Below are positions 52,481-61,658 of a DNA stretch of 62,293 bases, piece after piece. The notes below the pieces were generated by a model that did not search any database, had not been told where the DNA came from, and saw only the letters and a list, made by a program, of their open reading frames with translations. Source of the stretch: JABMOW01 sp964409335 (GTDB lineage: Bacteria > Fidelibacterota > Marinisomatia > SCGC-AAA003-L08 > JACNLC01). The stretch lies in contig CAYPCW010000008.1 in assembly GCA_964409335.1 (NCBI GenBank), forward strand, positions 1-62,293, in the 5' to 3' direction. Within the stretch, counting starts at the first letter, position 1. Every line of letters starts with the position of its first letter. The position numbers were made by a program, and so were the translations under genes.

Positions 52481-55159
52481 CTATATGTGAAATAAATAGC
52501 TGAATTTGATCAAAAGCACATTGTCACCGGGGGTTTTCCACAAATCCTTCATGTTCTGACCCAGATCGAAATTACCCGCATCCGCCGTCAAATACCGATC
52601 CATCGAGTTAGTATACCCATTCGACCAGACGAAGTAAACCATCGAACCGGTCTGGAATTCCCATCTCAGTACCAGGTTTGACCGGAATTGCTGGTAGGTA
52701 AAATCATCGTCGAGTCCATTATAAAATGAATACCTTATTTCGGAAAAATTATTAAGTGACAGTTGGGTCGTTTCTCCAAACTCTAACTCGGCATACTTCA
52801 GTTTTTTCAACCGGCTGTCAAAATTACGTTCCCGCACCTGATCTGCTTCTCTGAATCCAGAGTATTTGCCCGCAGTGGAATAATACTGGCTGTAGAATTG
52901 GAGTGAAAGCGAGGTCGTGATAGTGTAATTTGTCCGCATGGTGAACAAAATTGTACTTTGATCTAAATCTGAAAAAATGTAATGGATGACATCATTCTCA
53001 TCCCAGGCTTTCCCCCTCCATGCCCAGGTATCGGAAAATTTATTAATGCCCATATTCAGTGAGATCTGAAAATTATCCCACGGACGTAAACTGATACCCT
53101 GAGATATATCTGCAGAATGAACCTTGTCTGTATTACTAAAATAGCTGGTAGAAACATCATACGAGACCGGCGCTCTCCAGTCAGTCCAATAGTTTATCCA
53201 GAAACTGCCGTTTGCAGGTGTGGCTATTGCAGGACCACCGCGTAAAAGTGTCGTTGAAAAACCCGGTGCATTGGCATTAATCCCCCCCCCAAATCCCGCA
53301 TTACTTAACAAGGTGGTGTTAAAATTAATATTGCCGCCAAAACTGTTAATCTCGGGGGCAAAATCGCCGGAAACCCCTTGATTTATATTGATATTTAACG
53401 TTTTTAGGTAATTTCCCGGATTCCATTGCCGGTATGCCAGCCAAATGAACTGCATGTAATAATCCGAATTCCGGTTGAATCCCAGATCATTCACCTCAAA
53501 GCCCGGGCTGGATGCTAAAATTCCAATTGCACCCTGATAATGGCCGCGGGACTTCCCACCAATGAGTTTTACCGAATAGCCGGATAATGAGGTGGCGGTT
53601 GTATCTAATGAAAGGTGATCTGCGTCCGGACGTTGGAAATACCGGGCAGAGCTCATTTGAGTGTTCGTGATTGCGGTAACAGTTCCCGCCACCCGGCTGA
53701 AGGAGAGAGCAGATTGAAGGTAAAAATTCCGGTCGAAAAATTCGTGGGTCATATCTAACCCCCCGGAATAGGCGCTTTTGTGAAGATCGTTTTCAAATCC
53801 CGTGTCTTCCAGGTTTCGGTTCACCGCTGTTATAATCCCCCCGATAACCGTCTGCCCGTCACGGAAATCCTTCTGCAGCCGGCTGATGTGATAGTTGGTC
53901 AAGGGTTCGACCGTCACTTTCTCACTCGTTCCATCAGCGAGATGTTTGATCGCCCGTTCTTCGTTGGTCACTGCATCCATTAAGCCAAGAGATAAACCAT
54001 CTTCTGTTTTCCCCGTTAATTTGACTGCGGTCAGGATATCCACAAATACCGGATTTGTCGCAGATATACTATCTTCAACGGAACTCACATATCCAAATGG
54101 AGTACTTCCAATTCTCCTGGAATAAACCAATGTGTTATTGCCGTTATCCCCATCGCCAAATCCCATACTGAATTTTAAAATATTACCGCCTTCCACGAAA
54201 AACGGACGCTTCTCGGAAAAATAAGTTTCGAACTCTGTCAAATTAAAGTCAGCCGGATCGGACTCCACCTGACCAAAATCCGGATTGATTGTGGCGTTGA
54301 AGGTGAGACCGTTGCCAAAACTGTAACGGACATCTGCGCCGGTGTTCGCTAACAGATCATATCGTTGGGAATGGTAGAAATCCTTCAATTCAGAATTAAT
54401 ATGATTCTTCCCAACAACGTAGGGGATGAGATAAAGCGGTTTTTCAGATTTGATGTCACGAAGGGCAGTCAGTTTACCGTAATTAGAGACAAAACCGGCA
54501 TCCTCTTTTGACCAGTAGTTCCAGACAGAAAGTTCATCACTATTTCTTGGGAATTCCCGATAGACCTGCAATCCCCAAACCATATTATCTCCCGTATTAA
54601 ACCGTAATTCCCGAAAGGGAATTTCAAATTCTGCCGTCCAGCCATCCGGGGTACGGTGAACCTCGCCTTCCCATACTCCATCCCAGTCATAATCAAGATT
54701 ATCATCGTCAAATCTTCTCAGGTCCTGTTTCACTCCGGCTGCATTCAGACCGAATTCAAACGCAGTACGATTATCATTAAAACTGTCAATCGAAACGTAC
54801 ACCCAGTCAGAGGGTGAGCCTTCATCCCTTCTGGTCAGGATCGCATCAATATTTTCAGGGTCTGAATCATTTGCCCAAACCCCAAAATATAGATTTTCTT
54901 CGTCGTACACAACTGTAAAATAGGTGGCGTTGAAAGGTATGACGCCATCCTCCGGGGAACGCTGTGTGAAATCACCCTCTTTGGATGTATTCCTCCAGAC
55001 CGTTTCTGATAGTAAGCCGTCCACATGGATTTTCGAACCGTTGAGTTTAATCGCCTTCACATCCCTGTTTTTCAACAGATCCGTTGTGGATTGACCCGAT
55101 ACACATTGAACCAATATTCCTGTCCATAAAATCAAAGAAGTTAAACTGTCGATTTTCAT
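52481..55159 (-). CDS. DUF5916 / CBM9-like domain outer-membrane-type protein
   Basis: The exported protein of 892 residues starts with a signal peptide (MKIDSLTSLILWTGILVQCVSG). Next comes a CBM9-like N-terminal domain (IHVDGLLSETVWRN, FFTVVYDEENLYFGVWAND-like, WTAEFEIPFRELRFN). The large C-terminal DUF5916 region has EKRPFFVEGG, YSRRIG and many alternating beta strands ending FSYLFHI, as in outer-membrane beta-barrels. The start at 55159 has GGAG directly upstream; earlier in-frame Mets lack a site. The function is unknown; glycan or substrate binding at the surface is inferred. Divergent from marR. Confidence 0.85.
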   Translation of the reverse strand: MKIDSLTSLILWTGILVQCVSGQSTTDLLKNRDVKAIKLNGSKIHVDGLLSETVWRNTSKEGDFTQRSPEDGVIPFNATYFTVVYDEENLYFGVWANDSDPENIDAILTRRDEGSPSDWVYVSIDSFNDNRTAFEFGLNAAGVKQDLRRFDDDNLDYDWDGVWEGEVHRTPDGWTAEFEIPFRELRFNTGDNMVWGLQVYREFPRNSDELSVWNYWSKEDAGFVSNYGKLTALRDIKSEKPLYLIPYVVGKNHINSELKDFYHSQRYDLLANTGADVRYSFGNGLTFNATINPDFGQVESDPADFNLTEFETYFSEKRPFFVEGGNILKFSMGFGDGDNGNNTLVYSRRIGSTPFGYVSSVEDSISATNPVFVDILTAVKLTGKTEDGLSLGLMDAVTNEERAIKHLADGTSEKVTVEPLTNYHISRLQKDFRDGQTVIGGIITAVNRNLEDTGFENDLHKSAYSGGLDMTHEFFDRNFYLQSALSFSRVAGTVTAITNTQMSSARYFQRPDADHLSLDTTATSLSGYSVKLIGGKSRGHYQGAIGILASSPGFEVNDLGFNRNSDYYMQFIWLAYRQWNPGNYLKTLNININQGVSGDFAPEINSFGGNINFNTTLLSNAGFGGGINANAPGFSTTLLRGGPAIATPANGSFWINYWTDWRAPVSYDVSTSYFSNTDKVHSADISQGISLRPWDNFQISLNMGINKFSDTWAWRGKAWDENDVIHYIFSDLDQSTILFTMRTNYTITTSLSLQFYSQYYSTAGKYSGFREADQVRERNFDSRLKKLKYAELEFGETTQLSLNNFSEIRYSFYNGLDDDFTYQQFRSNLVLRWEFQTGSMVYFVWSNGYTNSMDRYLTADAGNFDLGQNMKDLWKTPGDNVLLIKFSYLFHI

Positions 55160-55328
55160 TTTTTTCTCCGCCATTATTCTGGTAATAAACCTCATATTGA
55201 AGCTCATAGACACTAATAATTTCTACCAGTTGTCAAAATAATCTAAGAGAAAAACCTAAAATCGTTCTCCTGAAGAAATTTATAATTTACCGTTTTGATA
55301 AACCTGTCGTTATTTGTAAGATACAAAT

Positions 55329-55751
55329 ATGGATTTATCCGAACAAATCAGGGATTTAAATTCTCAACTCACAGCCGTTTTCAGGAAGATTGCCGCCCGG
55401 CATCATCTCACCTTTTCACAGGCAAATATTCTGCTGGCAATTCCCATCGACGGTATCCTCATGTCTCAGCTTGCCGGTAAAATTGGTATTGAAGTCAGTA
55501 CAGCGACACGGAACCTGGTGAAATTGGAAAGTCTTGGACTCGTCAACCGATCTAAAATCCACCGGGACAAACGAAAGGTGACCATCACTGTCACATCTGC
55601 CGGAGAAGGGCTGATTGACAAACTTGAATCTGATTTGGATGACCTCACTTTTTCGCTTCAAAGACTGATGTCTGATGAGGATAGAGAAAAAATTTTCCCG
55701 GTGCTTGAATCGCTAAACTGGAACCTGACCCTTCTGAGAGCAGACAACTGA
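55329..55751 (+). CDS. MarR family transcriptional regulator
   Basis: This is a dimeric winged-helix regulator of 140 residues. Helices match the MarR pattern: HHLTFSQANILLAIPIDGILMSQLAGKIGIEVSTATRNLVKLESLGLVNRSK as recognition region, then a wing with HRDKRKVTITVTSAG and a C-terminal dimer helix. It reads divergently from the DUF5916 gene (170 bases apart) and ends 3 bases before mutY. It could control either side; the ligand is unknown. Confidence 0.88.
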   Translation: MDLSEQIRDLNSQLTAVFRKIAARHHLTFSQANILLAIPIDGILMSQLAGKIGIEVSTATRNLVKLESLGLVNRSKIHRDKRKVTITVTSAGEGLIDKLESDLDDLTFSLQRLMSDEDREKIFPVLESLNWNLTLLRADN

Positions 55752-55754
55752 TAG

Positions 55755-56822
55755 ATGACTGATTTTTCCACTTCAGTAATAAATTGGTATCACCGGAAAA
55801 ATACGCTTATGCCATGGCGGAATGAGACGGATCCTTACCGTATTTGGCTGTCCGAGGTTATGCTGCAACAAACCCAGATCCAAACTGTCATTCCGTATTA
55901 TCGGAGATGGCTTGCCGCCCTTCCAACAGCGTACGCAGTTTCTCAAGCCAGTGAAGATGAGGTACTGAAACTTTGGGAAGGTCTGGGATATTATGCACGA
56001 GCACGAAATTTCCGCCGTGCCTGCCAGACGGTCGTAAATGACTACCACGGAGTGATCCCATCAGAGCCGGTTCAATTCCGGTTATTGAAAGGGGCGGGAG
56101 ATTATATTACCGCCGCCGTTCAGTCTATTGCCTTTGGGCATTTTATACCCACGATCGACGGTAACGTGAAGAGACTGACCGCCCGGTTGTTGGCATTACC
56201 CAACCCACCGGAACATCATCAATCAATGATTTTGAATTTTCTACAGTTACACATTCAAAAAACAGCGCCCGGTGATTTTAATCAGTCAGTAATGGATCTT
56301 GCACGGGATGTCTGTAAGCCCAAATCTCTGTTGTGTGATCAATGTCCGGTAGTGAAACATTGCCTGGCATATTCTATGGAAGCGGTTGATCAATACCCGG
56401 TGAAGAAAAAACGAAAAGTGCGCCCACATTTCCGGATTGCCGTCGGTGTGATTTGGAAAAACAACCAAATCCTTGTGTCAAAACGAAAATCAGGCGGATT
56501 GCTGGGTGGTCTTTGGGAGTTTCCCGGCGGAAAAATACAGAATGGCGAAACTCCACAGGAATGTGTGCGGCGGGAGGTCGCTGAGGAATTGGGAGTTCAG
56601 GTTTCAGTCGGCGATTTTATTCAAACAATTGAACACGCATACACGCACTTTTCAATCTCGATGGACAGTTATCATTGCAGGTATCAGCAGGGGGAACCCA
56701 GGACGATCGGATGTTCTCAGGTGAGATGGATAACCCGGGATGAACTGAAAACTCTGGCATTCCCAAAAGCAAACCATAAAATATTCGACCGTATTCCGGA
56801 GGGAAGTCCATTTGAAGGCTGA
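55755..56822 (+). CDS. mutY: A/G-specific adenine glycosylase with C-terminal NUDIX-like domain
   Basis: MutY removes adenine opposite 8-oxoguanine. Catalytic E34 lies in WLSEVMLQQTQ and D135 in TIDGNVKR; the HhH element is LKGAGDYITAA. The [4Fe-4S] cluster uses C187-x6-C194-x2-C197-x5-C203. The C-terminal NUDIX domain (about 220-350) keeps a full Nudix box, GGKIQNGETPQECVRREVAEELG read in parts, which many MutY proteins have lost. It follows marR directly and overlaps plsC by 11 bases. Confidence 0.95.
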   Translation: MTDFSTSVINWYHRKNTLMPWRNETDPYRIWLSEVMLQQTQIQTVIPYYRRWLAALPTAYAVSQASEDEVLKLWEGLGYYARARNFRRACQTVVNDYHGVIPSEPVQFRLLKGAGDYITAAVQSIAFGHFIPTIDGNVKRLTARLLALPNPPEHHQSMILNFLQLHIQKTAPGDFNQSVMDLARDVCKPKSLLCDQCPVVKHCLAYSMEAVDQYPVKKKRKVRPHFRIAVGVIWKNNQILVSKRKSGGLLGGLWEFPGGKIQNGETPQECVRREVAEELGVQVSVGDFIQTIEHAYTHFSISMDSYHCRYQQGEPRTIGCSQVRWITRDELKTLAFPKANHKIFDRIPEGSPFEG

Positions 56823-57519
56823 TGGTCTGATCACGGTCCTCATTTCAGTGATCGCCGTCCCTCTGTTTGTTATATTCAGTATTTTACTTATAATAACCAG
56901 CATCTTTGCCAGACCGGCGATCTTCCCGATGGCGAAAATAATCGCCCGAATTATGCTTATCGTTTTGGGTATCCGGTTAAAAGTAGAGGGAAAATTCCCT
57001 GATAAAGACCGATATATTATTATGTCCAATCACTGCAGTTTTATCGATGTATTGCTGTTACCTGCTGTCATAAATGGCCGGTACACGGCTGTCGTTGCAC
57101 TGTATAATTTCAAATATCCGGTGTGGAAACAATTGTTGTTAAGTTTTAAGGTTATTCCAATCGACCGGTATGACCGTACTCACGCCGTAAATGGTATCCT
57201 GTCCGCCGAGCATGTGATCAACACCAAAGGGTATCATATTGTACTGCTTCCCGAAGGAGGCCGGACCGAAACCGGAAAAATGACCGCATTAAAAAAAGGC
57301 GGATTTCATTTGGCTCTCAATACACACACCCCGATTCTGCCCATAGGATTAGAGGGGGCTTACCAATACAAACCATTCACCCGGAAAACGTTTAAACCAG
57401 GGACGGTTACGGTCAGGATTGGCGAGCCAATTACACCGGATCGATACTACACCCTGGGACTGGATGGGTTACTTCACGAAACTGAAATCTCTTTGAAACG
57501 GCTCTCCGGTGAAATCTAA
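56812..57519 (+). CDS. plsC: 1-acyl-sn-glycerol-3-phosphate acyltransferase (PlsC-type)
   Basis: This membrane enzyme acylates lysophosphatidic acid in phospholipid synthesis. An N-terminal TM helix (about 5-35) is followed by the H74-x4-D79 catalytic motif (NHCSFIDV), VIPIDRYDRT, LLPEGGRTETGKM and the late TPILPIGLEGAY. The start is TTG at 56812, inside the mutY end, supported by GGAGGG 8 bases upstream. The nearby convergent gene is PlsY, the enzyme of the previous step. Confidence 0.9.
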   Translation: MKADGLITVLISVIAVPLFVIFSILLIITSIFARPAIFPMAKIIARIMLIVLGIRLKVEGKFPDKDRYIIMSNHCSFIDVLLLPAVINGRYTAVVALYNFKYPVWKQLLLSFKVIPIDRYDRTHAVNGILSAEHVINTKGYHIVLLPEGGRTETGKMTALKKGGFHLALNTHTPILPIGLEGAYQYKPFTRKTFKPGTVTVRIGEPITPDRYYTLGLDGLLHETEISLKRLSGEI

Positions 57520-57545
57520 TATCGGACAGACCATAGCAAGAATGT

Positions 57546-58157
57546 TTATTTCTTCTTAAATAACACCGCCCTGATGCGTGGTTCTTCTTTTTTCAGGATT
57601 CTGATCATATTCGGATAATGTTTGTATAACCCAATGACCACCAGTACTAGGCTGATGTATAGAGCTGTGGGTGAATACCCATAATAAATTGTGAGGAATG
57701 GTAGCGATAGGTACAATATGACCGACCCGGTGGTCACCAGGTCTGTAACCGCTGAGGCAACCACCTGAATACCGAGGATGATCAACCCGAATCTCCAGTC
57801 AACTGCGAGATACATCCCGATCAGACTGGCAATTCCTTTCCCTCCCCTGAATCCCATAAAAAAGGGGTATATATGTCCCATGACCGCAAAGAATCCGGCG
57901 ATGAATAGCGCATCATCAGAACCAGGATATACCGCTCTGACGACCCAGACTGCCGCCGATGCTTTCAGCATATCTATGAACCCGGCGATCAACCCCCATT
58001 TTAGCCCCATGATCATGGTCACATTCGAAGCACCCGAATTGGTAGATCCATGCTGCCGGATATCAATTCTACGAACAAATTTCCCGATAAAATAGGATGC
58101 CTGTATACAGCCGAAAAGATATCCGACTATTGCAGAAACGACTAATATAATATCCAT
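57546..58157 (-). CDS. plsY: Acyl-phosphate:glycerol-3-phosphate acyltransferase
   Basis: PlsY catalyses the first acylation of glycerol-3-phosphate. Five TM helices and the three family motifs are visible: GSTNSGASNV (motif 1), FRGGKGIASLIG (motif 2) and a third loop near GLYKHYPNMIRILKKEEPRI. GHIYPFFMGF is also conserved. At 203 residues it has the usual length. It converges with plsC, so both acylation steps lie next to each other but on opposite strands. Confidence 0.93.
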   Translation of the reverse strand: MDIILVVSAIVGYLFGCIQASYFIGKFVRRIDIRQHGSTNSGASNVTMIMGLKWGLIAGFIDMLKASAAVWVVRAVYPGSDDALFIAGFFAVMGHIYPFFMGFRGGKGIASLIGMYLAVDWRFGLIILGIQVVASAVTDLVTTGSVILYLSLPFLTIYYGYSPTALYISLVLVVIGLYKHYPNMIRILKKEEPRIRAVLFKKK

Positions 58158-58218
58158 TCTATACCTCTCATTCCACTAATTTGTGAGTTGAAAAAACCGT
58201 CCATTTTGCCAGAGAATG

Positions 58219-58926
58219 TTATTTATATACCCGATTATCAATGTATTCGTTAGGTTTGTTCGAATATATCTGAGAATATTCGCCTATTTTTTGCAGATCC
58301 ATAAATACAAAAACAGTCCCGCCATAATTTGTATTGCTGAAAATGGTCGGAAATTCAGAACCTATAGAGGGAAAATTATAAACCCAGACTTCGAGCGGGT
58401 ACACATTTGGGGAGAATTTAGAGAATACTTCTGAGGACGTGTCAATCTCATCTCTGAAAATATTAAATGGAGCGCCGTATAAAATGTACACCCTCCCCAT
58501 ATCCGTACTGCCGCCGTCTGTCAGTCCGGTGGTGAAATTTTCATTGCAAAATTTGACCCGCTTCTCGTGCTCAATTCGAAATTCGTTGATGGCCGTTTGT
58601 GGAGACGGGTCCCGATTTTTCCAGAAACTTCGGGTAAAGGCATCTAATTCATCCGGTGAGCGAAGCGATTTTATTTCTCTGATCTCGTCTGTCGTAGCAA
58701 TAAACTGAATGATCTTCAATTCTGCCTTCACTTCCGGAAACATTTTTTTATCTTTAACTTTTACGATCGATCTGATGATGTTCCAGCCGAAATAGCCGAC
58801 AATCGCTCCTAGGGCGATATTGGATATTATCTTATCTTCTGGATTTGAAATATCTCCGCCATTCAACTTTTTTGGGGAAATGAGACTGATAATAAGTAAA
58901 AACATGAGAGTCTGGGTTTGGAGCAT
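58219..58926 (-). CDS. GWxTD domain-like protein, membrane-anchored
   Basis: This exported or anchored protein of about 235 residues has an N-terminal hydrophobic segment (MLQTQTLMFLLIISLIS) and a second one around ISNIALGAIVGYFGWNIIRSIV. The C-terminal part has the GWxTD family features FTRSFWKNRDPSP, NEFRIEHEKRVKFCNENF, GSTDMGRVYILYGAP (the Trp of GWxTD is missing here) and EVWVYNF. The family is widespread in Marinimicrobia, Calditrichota and relatives, with unknown function. The start at 58926 has CGGAG upstream; an in-frame ATG at 58962 does not. Monocistronic. Confidence 0.82.
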   Translation of the reverse strand: MLQTQTLMFLLIISLISPKKLNGGDISNPEDKIISNIALGAIVGYFGWNIIRSIVKVKDKKMFPEVKAELKIIQFIATTDEIREIKSLRSPDELDAFTRSFWKNRDPSPQTAINEFRIEHEKRVKFCNENFTTGLTDGGSTDMGRVYILYGAPFNIFRDEIDTSSEVFSKFSPNVYPLEVWVYNFPSIGSEFPTIFSNTNYGGTVFVFMDLQKIGEYSQIYSNKPNEYIDNRVYK

Positions 58927-59206
58927 GTGGTTTTTCTCCGGTCTGTGAATGTTTTGATTCATGTAGTATCCGTTTTTAGTATAAAATTTATTCGGCTGAA
59001 ATTAAAATTACAGAGGGCAATTTGTGTATTCCAAAGGATTCTAAACTCCGGACGAGTCTTTTCTCAAACCAGTCGTAAATTTAAGAACGATACGGAATAT
59101 CATTTCGAACATATGAACGTATACAGCATAAAATTTTAGTAACGACTGCAACAACAGTGTTATATTTGGTAATTATTATAAAATTCAATGTTAAGGAGAA
59201 ATATTT

Positions 59207-60577
59207 ATGGCTGACTTACAAGACTGGATCTCCATTGGCCGTGAGATGATCAATGACCGTGAGAGACGAATTCACCGTGCTAAAAAATGGAAATTCGATA
59301 CCGTCGCAACTCACGGGCTCTACGATATCCAACAGGCGTTGACCCAAAATAACGGCTCCATCATGGAACCGGTTTACATGAGTCCCGCTCAGGCATATGC
59401 AGACACCGCGGAGATGGAAGCGGCACTTTCTTATCAAATGCCAACATGGTGCTATTCACGGATCGCAAATCCATCTACGTATTTTCTCGAAGAAGTGATC
59501 GCTTTGCTGGAAACCTACGGAACCTCAATAGAGGCATCCGGACTTTGTACATCCAGCGGAATGAGCGCGATCCGGACCGCTACCGATCCGTTTTTGGTAA
59601 AAGATAATTCTCTTCCCCCGCCGAATATTGTATCTTGCGCTAAAGTGTACGGCGGTACCTTTCAGCAATTTTGGGTCCGTCGTCATGAAGAGCAGGGGGT
59701 GGACGTTCGGTGGATTCATAATCCTTTCGATTTAGAAGAGTGGCGGTCTGCCATTGACGAAGGTACCCGATTTGTTTTTGGAGAATTCCCGTCCAATCCG
59801 TCTCTATCCATTTTCGATATCGAAAAAGTCGCCGGTCTGGCGCATCAAATGAATTCACCCCTAATCATGGACACCACTTGCGCCTCCCCCGCGCTAACCA
59901 GACCTCTGACTTATGGGGCAGACATTGTTGTGCATTCCGCATCCAAAGTTCTCTCCACAAGCGGAACTTCTATATCGGGGCTGCTGATTGCCCGTAAAAA
60001 TATCATCAGCAAGGTGGGATGTGACGATATGAAAAGCGATTTTGCCGTCTGGGCAAAACTATGGCCCTACCGTGACAATGGTCCGTCCTTGCATCCTTTG
60101 GGCGCAATCATGACGCTGAATGATATGAGAACGCTCCGCATGCGGATCGCCCACATGAGTAAAACTGCAATGTCTGTATCGAAATATCTGGAGAGTCATC
60201 CGAGGGTCTTTCGGGTCAATTACCCAGGACTGAATTCTTTTAAAGGACACGATCTCGCACAGAAATACATGAAATTAGCGGATTCCGGTGAGCCAATGTT
60301 TGGATATATGCTGATGGTGGAAATTGGTGAAGATCATCCTGATTCGTCTGTCAATACGCGGAAATTTTATGATGGATTAGACATGATATGGCGAGCCACA
60401 GACCTGGGCAGAGTCAAAACAGTCGCCACCCTGAACGCGATCTCAACCCATCAGCAACAGGGCGAAACTGGACGAAAATTAGCCGGGATCCATCCAAATA
60501 CCGTCCGTATATCCGTAGGGATCGAAAACCCTGATGACATCATCGCGGATCTGGATCAGGCGTTTGATTGCATCTGA
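59207..60577 (+). CDS. Cys/Met metabolism PLP-dependent enzyme (gamma-synthase/lyase family)
   Basis: This fold-type I PLP enzyme of the cystathionine gamma-synthase family has 456 residues. Motifs include CYSRIANPSTYFLEEVIALLE, SSGMSAI, AKVYGGTFQQF, IMDTTCASPAL and the PLP Lys in VHSASKVLSTSG. The C-terminal VRISVGIENPDDIIADL is typical. The family includes methionine gamma-lyase, O-acetylhomoserine sulfhydrylase and cystathionine gamma-synthase; the exact reaction is open. A strong AAGGAG precedes the ATG. It is first in a run with homoserine dehydrogenase and an ALDH. Confidence 0.88.
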   Translation: MADLQDWISIGREMINDRERRIHRAKKWKFDTVATHGLYDIQQALTQNNGSIMEPVYMSPAQAYADTAEMEAALSYQMPTWCYSRIANPSTYFLEEVIALLETYGTSIEASGLCTSSGMSAIRTATDPFLVKDNSLPPPNIVSCAKVYGGTFQQFWVRRHEEQGVDVRWIHNPFDLEEWRSAIDEGTRFVFGEFPSNPSLSIFDIEKVAGLAHQMNSPLIMDTTCASPALTRPLTYGADIVVHSASKVLSTSGTSISGLLIARKNIISKVGCDDMKSDFAVWAKLWPYRDNGPSLHPLGAIMTLNDMRTLRMRIAHMSKTAMSVSKYLESHPRVFRVNYPGLNSFKGHDLAQKYMKLADSGEPMFGYMLMVEIGEDHPDSSVNTRKFYDGLDMIWRATDLGRVKTVATLNAISTHQQQGETGRKLAGIHPNTVRISVGIENPDDIIADLDQAFDCI

Positions 60578-60623
60578 TCGAAATTCTATATTACTATACA
60601 CATTAAAATAACCGGAGAACCTC

Positions 60624-61658
60624 ATGAATCAAAAAATTGCCATTATCGGTTTTGGAACCGTGGGTCAGGGTTTGGCCGAAATCCTGAAAAACAAACAATC
60701 GGAATTAAATCAAAAGTACGGGTATGCTGCCTCAATTGTCGCAATCAGCGACTTGAAATTTGGAACCATCTACGATCCGGACGGACTCAATGTTGATCAG
60801 GCGCTTCAGGAAATCAAAACAGACCGTCAGTTTACGACCAGCCGGATGGACTGGAATGCGGTGGATACGATCCGCTACTGTAATGCGGATGTGGTTTGTG
60901 AACTGGCATTCACCAATCTGACGGACGGCGAACCCGCGCTCACCCATTGCACCACCGCCTTCGAATCCGGGAAGCACATCGTCACCAGTAATAAAGGACC
61001 GGCTGCATTGGCTTTTCACCAGATGAAATCACTTGCCGATCGCCATAACGTCTTTTTCATGATTGAAGGAACCGTCATGAGTGGTACCCCGGTGTTGAAC
61101 CTTGCATCCGGACCGCTTGCCGGCTGTAACATCACGGCAGTCAAAGGTATCCTGAACGGAACGACCAATTATATACTTACACAGATGGAATCCGGGATGA
61201 CCTATGAAACTGCCCTCCGGCAGGCGCAGAAATTGGGGTATGCCGAAGCCGATCCCGCCGGGGATGTGGAAGGTTATGATGCTCGTGCAAAGGTGACCAT
61301 CCTGGCAAATGTGGTCATGGATACCCCGTGTAATATTGATGAGGTGGAGTGCAGTGGAATTACCGGAATTACATCTGAAAATATACAATCTGCAAAATCT
61401 CAAAATTCCCGGTGGAAGCTCATCGGTTCGGTCGAACTTAAAAACGGCAAACTTCACGCATCCGTTCATCCTGAAATGATACCCATGACACACCCTCTTG
61501 CGGGGATCATGGGCGCTGTGAATGCAATTACTTTTTCAACTGACCTTCTGGGAGACATAACCATTGTCGGACCCGGCGCGGGAAAAGGTGAGACGGGATT
61601 CTCCATTCTCAGCGACCTGCTGAAAATCCACCGGTTATCAGAGGAGACTCTGTCATGA
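60624..61658 (+). CDS. Homoserine dehydrogenase (short form, no ACT domain)
   Basis: This is an NAD(P)-dependent enzyme of 344 residues. The Rossmann motif is IIGFGTVGQGLAEIL, followed by VTSNKGPAAL and the catalytic-domain motifs GILNGTTNYILTQMESG and LGYAEADPAGDVEGYDARAKVTILANVV. It ends without the C-terminal ACT domain that gives threonine feedback in standard Hom, so it may be unregulated or catabolic. It lies 46 bases after the PLP enzyme and overlaps the ALDH start by 4 bases. Confidence 0.9.
   Translation: MNQKIAIIGFGTVGQGLAEILKNKQSELNQKYGYAASIVAISDLKFGTIYDPDGLNVDQALQEIKTDRQFTTSRMDWNAVDTIRYCNADVVCELAFTNLTDGEPALTHCTTAFESGKHIVTSNKGPAALAFHQMKSLADRHNVFFMIEGTVMSGTPVLNLASGPLAGCNITAVKGILNGTTNYILTQMESGMTYETALRQAQKLGYAEADPAGDVEGYDARAKVTILANVVMDTPCNIDEVECSGITGITSENIQSAKSQNSRWKLIGSVELKNGKLHASVHPEMIPMTHPLAGIMGAVNAITFSTDLLGDITIVGPGAGKGETGFSILSDLLKIHRLSEETLS

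Noticed and set aside
58963..59206. SAM riboswitch upstream of the Cys/Met PLP enzyme
   Set aside because: I could not find the SAM-I or SAM-II conserved core. The leader is plain AT-rich sequence ending in a good Shine-Dalgarno site.
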